Source: VRUE01 sp963707965
Lineage (GTDB): Bacteria > Actinomycetota > Thermoleophilia > Solirubrobacterales > 70-9
Assembly (NCBI GenBank): GCA_963707965.1
Contig: CAVPRR010000006.1
Span: forward strand, 62,001 to 126,000
DNA: 64,000 nt
Direction: 5' to 3'
Part shown: positions 42,438-51,490 of the stretch, piece by piece
Layout of the letters: each line of letters begins with the position of its first letter
Position numbering within the stretch: the stretch's first letter is position 1
Made by a program: the position numbers and the translations under genes
The notes under the pieces: model-generated
The model's database searches: none
Told to the model about the DNA's origin: nothing
Seen by the model: the letters and a program-made list of their open reading frames with translations, nothing else

Positions 42438-43730
42438 ATGGCGACCCGCTTCGACCCCGCCGGCCCGCTGCGTGGAACCCTGCGCCCGCCGCCCGATAAG
42501 TCGGTCTCCCACCGGGCCGCGCTCATCGCGGCCATGGCAGAGGGCGAGACGCGGATCGCCGGCTATCTCGATTCGGGCGACACGCGCTCGACCCTGGCGG
42601 CGATCGAGGCACTCGGCGCCGAGGTCGATGGCGCCGGCGCCGCAATCGCGCCGGAGCTGCGCGTGCGGGGAGTCGGACTGTACGGCGCTCGCGAAGCCGC
42701 TGTCGACGTCGGCAACGCCGGGACGTTGCTGCGGCTGCTCCCCGGCTGGCTGGCCGGGCAGCAGCAGGGGACGTGGACGCTCGACGGCGACGAGTCCATC
42801 CGGCGCCGTCCCGTCGATCGGATCGTCGAGCCGTTGCACGAGATGGGGGCGAGGCTGCGCTGCCGGGACGGCCGCCTGCCGCCGCTGCGGATCGATGGCG
42901 CCCCGCTTCGCGGCATCTCCTATGAGCTGCCGGTGGCGAGCGCTCAGGTCAAGTCCTGCCTCCTGTTCGCCGGCCTGCTGGCCGAGGGCGAGACGCGGGT
43001 GGCGGAGCCGCTTCCGAGCCGCGACCACACCGAGTGCATGCTGGCCGCGGCGGGTGCGACGGTCGAGCGGAACGGCACGGTGATCTCGGTGCGGCCGGTC
43101 GCGCGGCTGGAGCCCGGCGAGATCGTCGTGCCGGGAGACTTCTCCTCAGCCGCCTTTCCGCTCGTCGCTGCGCTGCTGGTTCCGGGCAGCGACGTCACCC
43201 TTTCCGGGGTTGGCCTCAACCCGACCCGGACCGGGCTGCTGCCGATCCTGGAGCGGATGGGAGCGGAGATCGATGTCGAGCCCGAGCCCGCAGGCAGGGG
43301 CGAGCCGAGCGGTCAGATCCGGGCTCGGTCGTCGCAGCTGCGCGGGACCGAGGTGGGTGGCGGCGACGTGCCGCTGACCATCGACGAGCTCCCGCTCATC
43401 GCGCTTGTCGCCTGCTTCGCCGAGGGTGAGACCACGATCCGCGATGCGGCCGAGCTGCGGCGCAAGGAGAGCGACCGGATCGCAAGCGTGAGCGAGGCGC
43501 TGGCGACGCTCGGCGCCAGGGTGGAACCGACCGAGGATGGGATCCGGATCGAGGGGGGGGACGGCCTGCAGGGCGGGACGATCGACCCCCGCGGAGACCA
43601 CCGGGTCGCGATGCTGGGGGCGATTGCCGGCCTCGCCTCGCGCCGGGGGGTCGACGTGGCGGGGATGGAGGCCGCTGCGATCAGCTATCCGCGCTTCGAG
43701 GCCGACCTCGCCTCGCTGATGGGGTCCTAG
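42438..43730 (+). CDS. aroA: 5-enolpyruvylshikimate-3-phosphate synthase
   Basis: This 430-residue EPSP synthase joins shikimate 3-phosphate and PEP. Motifs: PPDKSVSHRAALIAAMAEGET, the GNAGTLLRLLPG loop (GNAGT of class I/II), RRRPVDRIVEPLHEMGA, VASAQVKSCLLFAGLLAEG, DFSSAAFPLVAALL and AAELRRKESDRIASVSEALATLG. It has the expected two-domain inside-out barrel length. It begins seven bases after tyrA and is the last aromatic gene; cmk follows after 80 bases. Confidence 0.95.
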   Translation: MATRFDPAGPLRGTLRPPPDKSVSHRAALIAAMAEGETRIAGYLDSGDTRSTLAAIEALGAEVDGAGAAIAPELRVRGVGLYGAREAAVDVGNAGTLLRLLPGWLAGQQQGTWTLDGDESIRRRPVDRIVEPLHEMGARLRCRDGRLPPLRIDGAPLRGISYELPVASAQVKSCLLFAGLLAEGETRVAEPLPSRDHTECMLAAAGATVERNGTVISVRPVARLEPGEIVVPGDFSSAAFPLVAALLVPGSDVTLSGVGLNPTRTGLLPILERMGAEIDVEPEPAGRGEPSGQIRARSSQLRGTEVGGGDVPLTIDELPLIALVACFAEGETTIRDAAELRRKESDRIASVSEALATLGARVEPTEDGIRIEGGDGLQGGTIDPRGDHRVAMLGAIAGLASRRGVDVAGMEAAAISYPRFEADLASLMGS

Positions 43731-43810
43731 TCCGTCCTAGCCGGCGCGCCTGGATCACGGAGGCCGGGGCGGGCGTCGCCGATCCTCGCGCAACCGCAAA
43801 CAGCGAGACT

Positions 43811-44458
43811 GTGCGGGTTATGGTCATTGCGATCGACGGGCCCGCCGGGGCCGGCAAGTCCTCCGTGGCCCGCGCCGTGGCGGGGGCGCTTGGCTTCGTC
43901 TATCTGGACTCGGGGGCGATGTACCGGTGTGTGGCGCTGGCGGCGATCGAGCGCCACGCCGACCTCGGCGACGACGCCGCGATGGGGGAGGTTGCGCGGT
44001 CGGTGGCGATCCGTCTCGACGGCGACCGGGTCGAGCTCGACGGGGGAGACGTCAGCACGGCGATCCGCCAGCCGCGGGTGACCGAGGCCTCCTCCCGCAT
44101 ATCGGTCCACCCGCGGGTGCGGGAAGCCATGGTTGCCCTGCAGCGGCGGATGATCGCGGCGGGCTCCTTTGTCGCCGAGGGCCGCGACATCGGAACCGTG
44201 GTCAGCCCGGAGGCGCCGCTCAAGGTCTTCCTGACCGCCTCCGCGCAGGAGCGCGCCCGGCGCCGCGCCGCGCAAACGGGTGAGGACGAGGCCGCGGTTC
44301 TGGCTGCTCAGCGGGAGCGAGACGCCCGCGACGAGAACCGGGAGCACAGTGCGCTGCGCGCCGCGCCCGATGCCGTGGAGATCGACACCACCGGGCTGGC
44401 GCTCGACGAGGTGGTCGATCGGGTTGTCGAGCAGGCTCGCGAGAGGGGTCTGGCGTGA
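43811..44458 (+). CDS. cmk: Cytidylate kinase
   Basis: This protein of about 215 residues phosphorylates CMP and dCMP. IAIDGPAGAGKSSVARAVAGAL is the P-loop, YLDSGAMYRCVALAA binds the CMP base, and EGRDIGTVVSPEAPLKVFLTAS with the following ARRRAAQTGED is the conserved LID/NMP region. GTG 43811 or ATG 43820 can serve as start, with only a three-residue difference. The gene order aroA-cmk-der is common in bacteria. The stop overlaps the der start. Confidence 0.93.
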   Translation: MRVMVIAIDGPAGAGKSSVARAVAGALGFVYLDSGAMYRCVALAAIERHADLGDDAAMGEVARSVAIRLDGDRVELDGGDVSTAIRQPRVTEASSRISVHPRVREAMVALQRRMIAAGSFVAEGRDIGTVVSPEAPLKVFLTASAQERARRRAAQTGEDEAAVLAAQRERDARDENREHSALRAAPDAVEIDTTGLALDEVVDRVVEQARERGLA

Positions 44459-45765
44459 GTGTGCCGACCGTCGCCGTGGTCGGCTTCCCCAACGTCGGCA
44501 AGAGCACGCTGGTCAACAGGCTCGCCCGGGGCCGCGAGGCGGTCACCCACGCGCAGCCCGGAGTCACGAGGGACCGCAAGCGGGTGCCGTGCGAGTGGAA
44601 CGGCGTCGCCTTCGAGCTGCTCGACACGGGCGGGATCGACGTCGGAGACGAGGGTGAGCTGGCCGTGGACGTTCAGCGCCAGGCCCGTCTCGGGATCGCC
44701 GAGGCCGACGTCGTGCTGCTGGTCGTCGATGCCCGGGCGGGGGTTCGGGCCGGGGACGCCGATCTGGCGAGCACGCTGCGGGGCAGCGACACACCGGTCC
44801 TGGTCGCTGTCAACAAGATCGATCGCCCCGGCGACGAGTACCTGGTCGCCGAGTTCAACGGGCTCGGCCTGGGCGAGCCGCTGGCGGTGTCTGCCACCCA
44901 CGGCCTGGGCAGTGGCGACCTGCTCGACCGCGTGGTGGAGCTGTTCGGCGAGCGCCCCGAGCGCGAGGACGGCGGCGAGCCGACGCGGGTTGCGGTCATC
45001 GGTCGCCCCAACGTCGGGAAGTCCTCGCTGGTCAACGCCTTCCTCGGTGCAGAGCGCGTGATCGTCTCGGAGCGGGCGGGAACGACGCGCGACGCGATCG
45101 ACACCGAGCTCGAGGTCGATGGGCGCCCGGTCGTCCTGGTCGACACAGCCGGCCTGCGGCGCCGCTCGAAGGTCGCCGGCAGCGTCGACTACTACGCCCA
45201 GCTGCGCTCGGAGCGGGCGGTCGAGCGCGCCGATGTCGCCCTTGTCGTCTGCGACGCATCCGAGGGTGTCACCGCCGAGGACCTGCGCGTGGCGGGGCTG
45301 GCGATGCGCGCCGGTTGCGCGACGCTGCTCGCCCTCAACAAGTGGGATATCTCCACCACCGACATCGACGACGCTCGCGCCCGGGTTGAGCGAAAGCTGC
45401 GCCTGCGCCCGGCGGTCATCACCTGCTCGGCGACACGTGGCCGCAACGTCGACAGGCTGTTGCCCAGGGCCCTGGAGCTGGCCGAGCGCGCAGCCGAGCG
45501 GATCCCGACCCCGGAGCTGAACCGCTTCGTTGCGGGAGTTGTCGCTGCGAATCCGCCGCCGTCCCGTCGCGGCCGTCGCCTCCGCCTCTACTACACCGCG
45601 CAGGTGGGCGAGCGCCCACCGCGAATCGCGATCCAGGTCAACGACCGTCGCCTCGTCAATCGCGACTGGGCCTACCATCTCGAGAACAGGATGCGGGAGG
45701 CCTACGGCTTGGAGGGCGTCCCGCTGGTAATCGATTTCGTTCCCCACTCAGGGCGGCGGCGCTGA
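44455..45765 (+). CDS. der: Ribosome assembly GTPase Der (EngA)
   Basis: This 436-residue protein has two consecutive GTPase domains and a KH-like C-terminal domain, and acts in 50S maturation. The first domain shows GFPNVGKSTLVNRL, DTGGID and NKID, the second GRPNVGKSSLVNAFL, DTAGLRRRSKV and NKWD. The C-terminal RLRLYYTAQVGERPPRIAIQVN and YHLENRMREAYGLEGVPLVI form the KH fold. The GTG start overlaps cmk. The unit ends before the separate metK promoter. Confidence 0.96.
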   Translation: MSVPTVAVVGFPNVGKSTLVNRLARGREAVTHAQPGVTRDRKRVPCEWNGVAFELLDTGGIDVGDEGELAVDVQRQARLGIAEADVVLLVVDARAGVRAGDADLASTLRGSDTPVLVAVNKIDRPGDEYLVAEFNGLGLGEPLAVSATHGLGSGDLLDRVVELFGERPEREDGGEPTRVAVIGRPNVGKSSLVNAFLGAERVIVSERAGTTRDAIDTELEVDGRPVVLVDTAGLRRRSKVAGSVDYYAQLRSERAVERADVALVVCDASEGVTAEDLRVAGLAMRAGCATLLALNKWDISTTDIDDARARVERKLRLRPAVITCSATRGRNVDRLLPRALELAERAAERIPTPELNRFVAGVVAANPPPSRRGRRLRLYYTAQVGERPPRIAIQVNDRRLVNRDWAYHLENRMREAYGLEGVPLVIDFVPHSGRRR

Positions 45766-45809
45766 TGGGCGCCCCTCAGCCGTCGGCGCGGGAATTGGAA
45801 TCATTCATC

Positions 45810-45815
45810 TAGGCT
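45810..45815 (+). promoter_or_regulatory. -10 element (TAGGCT) of metK
   Basis: TAGGCT ends six bases before ATG 45822. No SAM riboswitch fold is apparent in the 56-base gap after der. Confidence 0.5.
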
Positions 45816-45821
45816 TCGCGC

Positions 45822-47102
45822 ATGTCGATTGGAGATTCCCCTATGTCAGATAGCCAGCCGCTCGCCGAAGGCGAGTACCTCTTCACGTCCGAGTCCGTCA
45901 CCGAGGGCCATCCGGACAAGGTCTGCGACCAGATCTCCGATGCGATCCTCGACGCCGTGATGGCGGGCGACCCCGAGGGTCGCGTTGCCTGCGAGACCCT
46001 CGTCAACACGGGGATGGCGGTGGTCTCGGGGGAGATCTCCACAGCCGTCCACCTCGACGTCCCCGAGATCGTCCGCGAGACGATCCGCCGGATCGGCTAC
46101 GACCACGGCGACTACGGCTACAACTGCGACCACATCTCGGTCCTCGTCTCGCTCGACAAGCAGTCGCCCGACATCGCCCAGGGCGTCGATGCCGCCTACG
46201 AGACGCGGGTCGGCTCCGACACGGACGACGAACTGCTGCTCGCCGGTGCCGGCGACCAGGGCATGATGTTCGGCTACGCGACCGACGAGACAGAGGCGCT
46301 GATGCCGATGCCGATCCACATCGCCCACCGGCTGGCCGAACGCCTCGCGGCGGTTCGCAAGGACGGGACGCTCGACTACCTCGGGCCGGACGGCAAGACA
46401 CAGGTCACGGTCCGCTACGCCGAGGGGCGTCCCGTCCGGGTGGAGAAGCTCCTGATCTCGACGCAGCACGCGGCGGACGTGGAGTCCGAGCAGACGATCA
46501 AGCCGGACCTCTGGGAGCACGTGGTGCTGCCGGTGCTTGGGGCCGAGGCCCCCGGCCTCTTCGACGAGGCCGAGCTGCGCGAGGGCTTCCTCGTCAACCC
46601 CACCGGCAAGTTCGTGATCGGCGGCCCGGTCGGCGACGCTGGCCTCACCGGCCGCAAGATCATCGTCGACACCTACGGCGGCATGGCGCGCCACGGCGGC
46701 GGCGCCTTCTCCGGGAAGGACCCCTCCAAGGTGGATCGCTCGGCTGCCTACGCGGCCCGCCACGTCGCGAAGAACTTGGTTGCGGCGGGGCTGGCTCAGC
46801 GCTGTGAGGTCCAGGTCGCCTACGCGATCGGCGTGGCGCACCCGGTGTCGCTGATGGTCGAGACGTTTGGGACGGGCAAGCTCCCCGATGCGGAGATCTC
46901 GCGCCTCGTGGAAGCCGAGTTCGACCTGCGGCCGGGCGCCTTCCGCCGCTATCTCGACCTGCACCGGCCGATCTTCGAGAAGACAGCTGCGTACGGCCAC
47001 TTCGGCCGCGAGGACCCCGACTTCACGTGGGAGAGGACCGACCGGGCGGACGCGCTGCGCAGCGCGTCCGAGTCGGCGGCGGCGGCAACCACGCCCGTCT
47101 GA
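45822..47102 (+). CDS. metK: S-adenosylmethionine synthetase
   Basis: This 426-residue enzyme makes SAM from methionine and ATP. Motifs: LFTSESVTEGHPDKVCDQISDAILDAV with the catalytic His, GAGDQGMMFGYATDE (the GAGDQG loop), PTGKFVIGGPVGDAGLTGRKI and GGAFSGKDPSKVDRSAAYAARHVAKN (P-loop-like). ATG 45822 follows a TAGGCT -10; ATG 45843 with GGAG 8 bases upstream gives a seven-residue shorter form and is also plausible. It converges on the PH-domain gene. Confidence 0.96.
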   Translation: MSIGDSPMSDSQPLAEGEYLFTSESVTEGHPDKVCDQISDAILDAVMAGDPEGRVACETLVNTGMAVVSGEISTAVHLDVPEIVRETIRRIGYDHGDYGYNCDHISVLVSLDKQSPDIAQGVDAAYETRVGSDTDDELLLAGAGDQGMMFGYATDETEALMPMPIHIAHRLAERLAAVRKDGTLDYLGPDGKTQVTVRYAEGRPVRVEKLLISTQHAADVESEQTIKPDLWEHVVLPVLGAEAPGLFDEAELREGFLVNPTGKFVIGGPVGDAGLTGRKIIVDTYGGMARHGGGAFSGKDPSKVDRSAAYAARHVAKNLVAAGLAQRCEVQVAYAIGVAHPVSLMVETFGTGKLPDAEISRLVEAEFDLRPGAFRRYLDLHRPIFEKTAAYGHFGREDPDFTWERTDRADALRSASESAAAATTPV

Positions 47103-47169
47103 CCGGTCGCTCGGACAGCCGGGTCGCGCCGGGGTCGCTCCCAGCGCCTCGGGCGTGGTGGACGCAATC

Positions 47170-47676
47170 TCAGCCGCCGGGAGGCTGGGCCTCGCCGAGG
47201 CCGTGCGTTCCCGCCGAGGACGCGCCGGTTGCCTGGTCGACCCGGTGCACGACTTCGTCGGGGTTGGCCACGCCGGCGAAGACGAAGTTGTAGTCGTCGG
47301 TCGCGGCGGTGTCGAAGTCGACGTCGCCAATCTGCATGATTCGTTGGTAGACGGACTGCCGGTAGTTCACGTTCTGGACGCGCTCCAGGCGGGTCTCCTG
47401 GATCTCCCGCGAGACGATGCCCCGCTTGATGTTGAGGCGGCGGCTGGTGATCGTGTAGGTGGTCGCGATGCGCTTCACGAAGCCGGTCAGGACGGCGAGG
47501 CAGATCACCGCGAAAACGACCGCGAAGACGGTTCCACCACCGGCTCCGAAGAGCGAGGCGAGCACGCCGATGATCGCAGCGATCAGAATCCCCTTCAGGT
47601 AGAAGCCGAGAATTGCGCGCCAGGAGGGGTGTCCCTGGAAGATCACCTGCTCGTCTGGACTGAGGTGGAGGCCCAT
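47170..47676 (-). CDS. PH-domain membrane protein (bPH2/YdbS-like)
   Basis: This 168-residue protein has two membrane helices at about 20-65 (ILGFYLKGILIAAIIGVLA and VFAVVFAVICLAVLTGFV). A bacterial PH domain follows with TTYTITSRRLNIKRGIVSREIQETRLERVQNVNYRQS and then GDVDFDTAATDDYNFVFAGV, typical of bPH2 (DUF304) proteins. The head GLHLSPDEQVIFQGHPSWRA is also family-like. The function is unknown. The start at 47676 has TATGCT eight bases upstream on its strand. It is divergent from priA. Confidence 0.85.
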   Translation of the reverse strand: MGLHLSPDEQVIFQGHPSWRAILGFYLKGILIAAIIGVLASLFGAGGGTVFAVVFAVICLAVLTGFVKRIATTYTITSRRLNIKRGIVSREIQETRLERVQNVNYRQSVYQRIMQIGDVDFDTAATDDYNFVFAGVANPDEVVHRVDQATGASSAGTHGLGEAQPPGG

Positions 47677-47684
47677 CGCTGGGC

Positions 47685-47690
47685 AGCATA
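47685..47690 (-). promoter_or_regulatory. -10 element (TATGCT) of the PH-domain gene
   Basis: On the minus strand TATGCT ends eight bases before the ATG at 47676. It lies back to back with the priA promoter in a 50-base divergent gap. Confidence 0.45.
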
Positions 47691-47713
47691 TCTCCGGTGT
47701 CCGCGCTCCTCCA

Positions 47714-47719
47714 TACCGT
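47714..47719 (+). promoter_or_regulatory. -10 element (TACCGT) of priA
   Basis: TACCGT ends seven bases before ATG 47727, supporting this start over GTG 47697. Confidence 0.4.
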
Positions 47720-47726
47720 GAATCAA

Positions 47727-49916
47727 ATGTCCATAGCCAAGATCGAGCCGCTGACGACCGCCCGCGCCCTGCGCGGCCCGTTCGACTATCGCCTGCCCGC
47801 TGCGATGGCCGATCTCGAGGTCGGCAGCCTCGTGCGGGTGCCGTTTGCGAGGCGCCGCGTGCTCGGCGTCGTGGTCGAGTTGGCAGAGGCCTCGGAGCTG
47901 CCGCCGGAGCGGCTCGCGGAGCCACTCGAGGCGCTCGAGTCAGGAGTCCCGCCCGACCTGGTCCGGCTCGGACTTTGGGTTGCGGAGGAGTACTGCTCGA
48001 CGCCGTCCCGGGGCCTGCAGCTCGTTCTGCCGCCGGGAACCGGCGTCGGCGGCCAGCGGACTCGCTCGCAGACCGAGCTTCGCGTCACGATCTCCCCGGC
48101 GGGTGACGAGGCGCTGAGTGGGGGACGTCGCCTGGGAGCCCGTCAGCGGGCCGTGCTGGAAGCGCTGCATGCGGGTGAGATGTCGGCTGGGGAGCTGGCC
48201 GCCGACGTCGGTGCGGATCGCAGCGTGCTGAGAAGGCTCGAGGATCGGAGCCTGGTTGTGACGCGCAGCGCCCCCGTTCACCGACGGCCTGGCCACCTCT
48301 CGGTGGGCGCCGAGACGGGTCGCCCCGAGCTGCTGGATGACCAGATCCACGCGGTCGCGCGGATCGTGGCCGCGCTCGATGGTGAGACCGGCGCGCCTCG
48401 AAAGCTGCTCGTGCACGGCGTCACCGGCTCCGGCAAGACCGAGGTATACCTGGCGGCCGTGGAGGCGGCGCTGGAGCGCGGACTTGGGGCGATCGTCCTC
48501 GTCCCCGAGATCGGGCTCACCCCGCAGGCGGTGGCGCGCTTCCGGGCGCGGCTGGGCGATCGCTTCGCCGTTCTGCATTCAGCGCTTTCGCCGGGGCAGC
48601 GCTACGACGAGTGGTGCCGCCTGCGCAATGGCGAAGCGAGCGTTTGCGTGGGTCCCCGCTCGGCGGTCTTCGCCCCGGTCCGCGATCTCGGCCTGATCAT
48701 CATCGACGAGGAGCACGATGCCTCCTACAAGCAGGAGGGCGATCCCAGCTACGACGCCCGCTCCGTGGCTCGCCGCCGCGCCGCCGAATGCGGCGCGGCG
48801 CTGGTTGCCGGCACTGCGACGCCCAGGCCGGAGTCGTGGCTGGAGCTGCCGAGGGTCGAGCTCCCGCGCCGCGTCGACGGGCGCCGCATGCCGCCGGTCG
48901 AGGTCATCGACATGCGATCGGCCGACCCGCGCTCCGGTCCCCTGCATCCGGCCACCTGGGAGGCCCTGCAGGAGGTGCGCCGCAGTGGTGCCAAGGCCAT
49001 CGTCATGGTCAACCGCCGCGGATTCGCCCCCTGGTTCACCTGCCGTTCCTGCGGTCACCACTGGGGTTGCCCCAACTGCGACGTCTCGCTGATCGTCCAC
49101 CGCCGCGCCGGCCGGCTTGTCTGCCATCACTGCGCACAGTCCGAGCCGCTGCCGACGGCCTGCCCGGATTGCGGCTCGACGACGCTGTCACGGGCGGGAG
49201 CCGGGACCGAGCAGATCGAGACGCTGCTGGCGGAGCGGCTCGCCCCGATGTCCGTCTTCCGCCTCGATTCCGACACGACCGCCATCCGGGGCTCTCATGC
49301 CCGCATCCTGGCCGGCTTCGGGGAGGTGGCCAGCGCCGTTCTGATTGGGACGCAGATGGTGTCCAAGGGACACGACTTTCCGGAGGTGACGCTGAGCGCG
49401 ATCATCGACGCGGACGCGACCCTGCGCTTCCCCGACTTCCGGGCCAGCGAGCGGACGTTCGCAATGGTGGCTCAGCTGGCCGGCCGCAGCGGTCGCGGCG
49501 AGGCGGGGGGGGAGGTGATGGTCCAGACGCTGGCGCCGGAAGAGCCGAGCATTGCCCACGCCGCCCACCACGACGCGGCCGGGTTTCTCGCGGAGGAGAT
49601 CGAGCGCCGCCGCGAGCTCAACTACCCGCCGTTTTCCCACCTCGTCCGGATCGTGCTCAAGGCGGAGTCCGAGCAGCGGCTCGAGGAGGCCACCACGGAG
49701 CTCGCCGAGGCCCTCGCGGAGAGCCTGCCGGGGGACACCGAGCTGCTCGGCCCGGCGCCGATGTTCCGCGTTCGCAACCGTCACCGGCGCAGGCTCCTGA
49801 TGAAGGCCGGGGACCGGGAGGCCACGGTTGCCACCGTTCGCGATACCGTCGAGCGGCTGGCGTCCAAGCGCTCGCTGCGCGATGTCGCGATCGCCGTCGA
49901 CGTCGATCCGCAGTAG
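47727..49916 (+). CDS. priA: Primosomal protein N' (replication restart helicase PriA)
   Basis: This 729-residue DNA helicase restarts stalled forks. The N-terminal DNA-binding region (PFDYRLPAAMADLEVGSLVRVPFARR) is followed by Walker A HGVTGSGKTEVYLAAVE, DEEHDASYKQ as the DEAH-like motif II, and VGPRSAVFAPV. The zinc-binding cysteines lie in CRSCGHHWGCPNCD, CHHCAQ and CPDCGSTT. Helicase motifs GTQMVSKGHDFPEVTLSAIIDAD and QLAGRSGRGEAGGEVMVQT end the core. I chose ATG 47727 from the -10 spacing. Def follows 27 bases downstream. Confidence 0.94.
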   Translation: MSIAKIEPLTTARALRGPFDYRLPAAMADLEVGSLVRVPFARRRVLGVVVELAEASELPPERLAEPLEALESGVPPDLVRLGLWVAEEYCSTPSRGLQLVLPPGTGVGGQRTRSQTELRVTISPAGDEALSGGRRLGARQRAVLEALHAGEMSAGELAADVGADRSVLRRLEDRSLVVTRSAPVHRRPGHLSVGAETGRPELLDDQIHAVARIVAALDGETGAPRKLLVHGVTGSGKTEVYLAAVEAALERGLGAIVLVPEIGLTPQAVARFRARLGDRFAVLHSALSPGQRYDEWCRLRNGEASVCVGPRSAVFAPVRDLGLIIIDEEHDASYKQEGDPSYDARSVARRRAAECGAALVAGTATPRPESWLELPRVELPRRVDGRRMPPVEVIDMRSADPRSGPLHPATWEALQEVRRSGAKAIVMVNRRGFAPWFTCRSCGHHWGCPNCDVSLIVHRRAGRLVCHHCAQSEPLPTACPDCGSTTLSRAGAGTEQIETLLAERLAPMSVFRLDSDTTAIRGSHARILAGFGEVASAVLIGTQMVSKGHDFPEVTLSAIIDADATLRFPDFRASERTFAMVAQLAGRSGRGEAGGEVMVQTLAPEEPSIAHAAHHDAAGFLAEEIERRRELNYPPFSHLVRIVLKAESEQRLEEATTELAEALAESLPGDTELLGPAPMFRVRNRHRRRLLMKAGDREATVATVRDTVERLASKRSLRDVAIAVDVDPQ

Positions 49917-49931
49917 CCGCCGGACGATCCA

Positions 49932-49937
49932 TACAAT
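49932..49937 (+). promoter_or_regulatory. -10 element (TACAAT) of def
   Basis: TACAAT ends six bases before GTG 49944, the clearest consensus among the leaderless-type elements in this window. Confidence 0.55.
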
Positions 49938-49943
49938 CGTTCT

Positions 49944-50588
49944 GTGAGCGACGAGCAGTCTGTCAGGCCCGAAGAGGCGGGGAGCGACGGCATCGACGCG
50001 GGGGTGCTGGAGCGCAGGGAAGCGGCCCTTGCCCAGGTTGTGAAGTTCGGTGACCCGGTTCTGAAGAGCAGGGCCTCACCGGTCGCGGCGGTCGGCGCCG
50101 AGTTGCGCACGGAGGTCGAGCGGATGATCGGGATCATGCGCGAGGGGATGGGGGTCGGCCTGGCCGCCACTCAGCTGGGGATCCTGCGTCGCCTGCTGGT
50201 CTTCCAGGCGGGCTCCGATAGCGAGCCCACCGCACTCGTCAACCCCGAGATCGAGTGGCGCTCCGCAGAGGAGGTCGTCGCCGAAGAGGGATGTCTCAGC
50301 CTGCCCAGGGTCTCGATGGACGTCGAGCGGCCCCTGCATGTCCGGGTCGGGGCCCTCGACGTGGACGGCGCGGCGGTCACGCTCGAGGCCTCGGGCCTCG
50401 AGGCGCGCGTGCTGCAGCACGAGATCGATCATCTCGACGGGGTTCTGATTCTCGACCGGGCGCCGCGTGAGCAGCGCAAGGGCGCACTGCGGGCCCTGCG
50501 CGAAGGTGGCAGCTACAGCCCGGTCGCGGAGGGCGAGGAGGGCGTCCACAGCCCTGGGGAGCATCGCGAGCCGCGAACCGACGCGTGA
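49944..50588 (+). CDS. def: Peptide deformylase
   Basis: This 214-residue metalloprotease removes the formyl group from new proteins. The three signature motifs are present: GVGLAATQLGI, EEGCLSLPRV (metal Cys) and LQHEIDHLDGVL (two metal His plus catalytic Glu). The extra head of about 25 residues and a tail of about 35 residues (SYSPVAEGEEGVHSPGEHRE) make it longer than the E. coli enzyme (about 170). Overlap with fmt shows that deformylase and formyltransferase are made together. Confidence 0.95.
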   Translation: MSDEQSVRPEEAGSDGIDAGVLERREAALAQVVKFGDPVLKSRASPVAAVGAELRTEVERMIGIMREGMGVGLAATQLGILRRLLVFQAGSDSEPTALVNPEIEWRSAEEVVAEEGCLSLPRVSMDVERPLHVRVGALDVDGAAVTLEASGLEARVLQHEIDHLDGVLILDRAPREQRKGALRALREGGSYSPVAEGEEGVHSPGEHREPRTDA

Positions 50589-51490
50589 GAACGGTCTATC
50601 TGGGAACCTCGGACTTCGCCGCGGCCGTCCTTCGCCGGCTCACTGGCTCTCCGCACCGCCCGGTGCTCGTCGTCACCCCTCCCGACCGTCCCAGGGGACG
50701 CGGGCGCAGGACCCTTCCTCCACCCGCTGCCGCGGCTGCCGGCGAGCTCGGGATCGAGCTGCTGCAGGTCGAGAACGTCAACGACGACGCGGCGCTCGAG
50801 CGGATCCGCGCGGTCCGGCCCGAGGCGGTGGCAGTATGCGCCTTCGGCCAGCTGATCCGCGAGCCGCTGCTGTCGGAGTTCCCTCTCCTGAACGTGCACC
50901 CGTCCCTGCTCCCTCGCTGGCGCGGGGCGGCGCCGATCGAGCGCGCCATCATCGTCGGCGACGACCGCACCGGCGTCAGCGTGCTGCGGGTCACCGCCGG
51001 CCTCGACTCCGGCCCGGTCGCCCTGAGCGAGGAGGTTGCGATCGATCCCGACGACGACTACGAGACGCTGTCGGGGAAGTTGCAGGACCTGGGTGGCGAG
51101 CTGCTGGTCAGGGCCCTGGACCTGCAGACCGCGGGCCGGCTTCGCTTCGAGGAGCAGGACGAGGCCGGGGCGACCTACGCGGAGAAGATCGACCCTGCCG
51201 AGCGCCGCCTGGACCCGGCCCGGCCCGCCGTCGAGCTGGCGCGGATCGTCCGCGCCCTGACCCCTCACATCGGCGCCTACCTCGAGATCGGCGACGGCGA
51301 CAGGCTGGGGGTGCGGCGGGCACGTGCCGTGGACGTCAGCGTCACCGGGGGCGAGATCCACGCCGAGTGGGGCGCGCTGCTGCTCGGCTGCGGCCAGGGG
51401 GCGCTGCGGCTGGATGTTGTCCATCCCTCCGGGGGCAGGCCGATGGCGGTGGACGCCTACCTCCGCGGCCACCCGGTCCCGGCGCTGTGA
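50585..51490 (+). CDS. fmt: Methionyl-tRNA formyltransferase
   Basis: This 301-residue enzyme formylates initiator Met-tRNA using 10-formyl-THF. Motifs: YLGTSDFAAAVLRRLTGS, VTPPDRPRGRGRRTLPPP, LLNVHPSLLPRWRGAAPIERAI (Asn, His of the catalytic site), TGVSVLRVTAGLDSGPVAL (catalytic Asp), and a C-terminal OB-like domain. The GTG start overlaps def, and its stop overlaps rsmB, giving the def-fmt-rsmB order common in bacteria. Confidence 0.95.
   Translation: MRTVYLGTSDFAAAVLRRLTGSPHRPVLVVTPPDRPRGRGRRTLPPPAAAAAGELGIELLQVENVNDDAALERIRAVRPEAVAVCAFGQLIREPLLSEFPLLNVHPSLLPRWRGAAPIERAIIVGDDRTGVSVLRVTAGLDSGPVALSEEVAIDPDDDYETLSGKLQDLGGELLVRALDLQTAGRLRFEEQDEAGATYAEKIDPAERRLDPARPAVELARIVRALTPHIGAYLEIGDGDRLGVRRARAVDVSVTGGEIHAEWGALLLGCGQGALRLDVVHPSGGRPMAVDAYLRGHPVPAL

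Noticed and set aside
45766..45821. SAM riboswitch before metK
   Set aside because: The gap is only 56 bases with no multi-helix fold, and the -10 lies next to the start codon.
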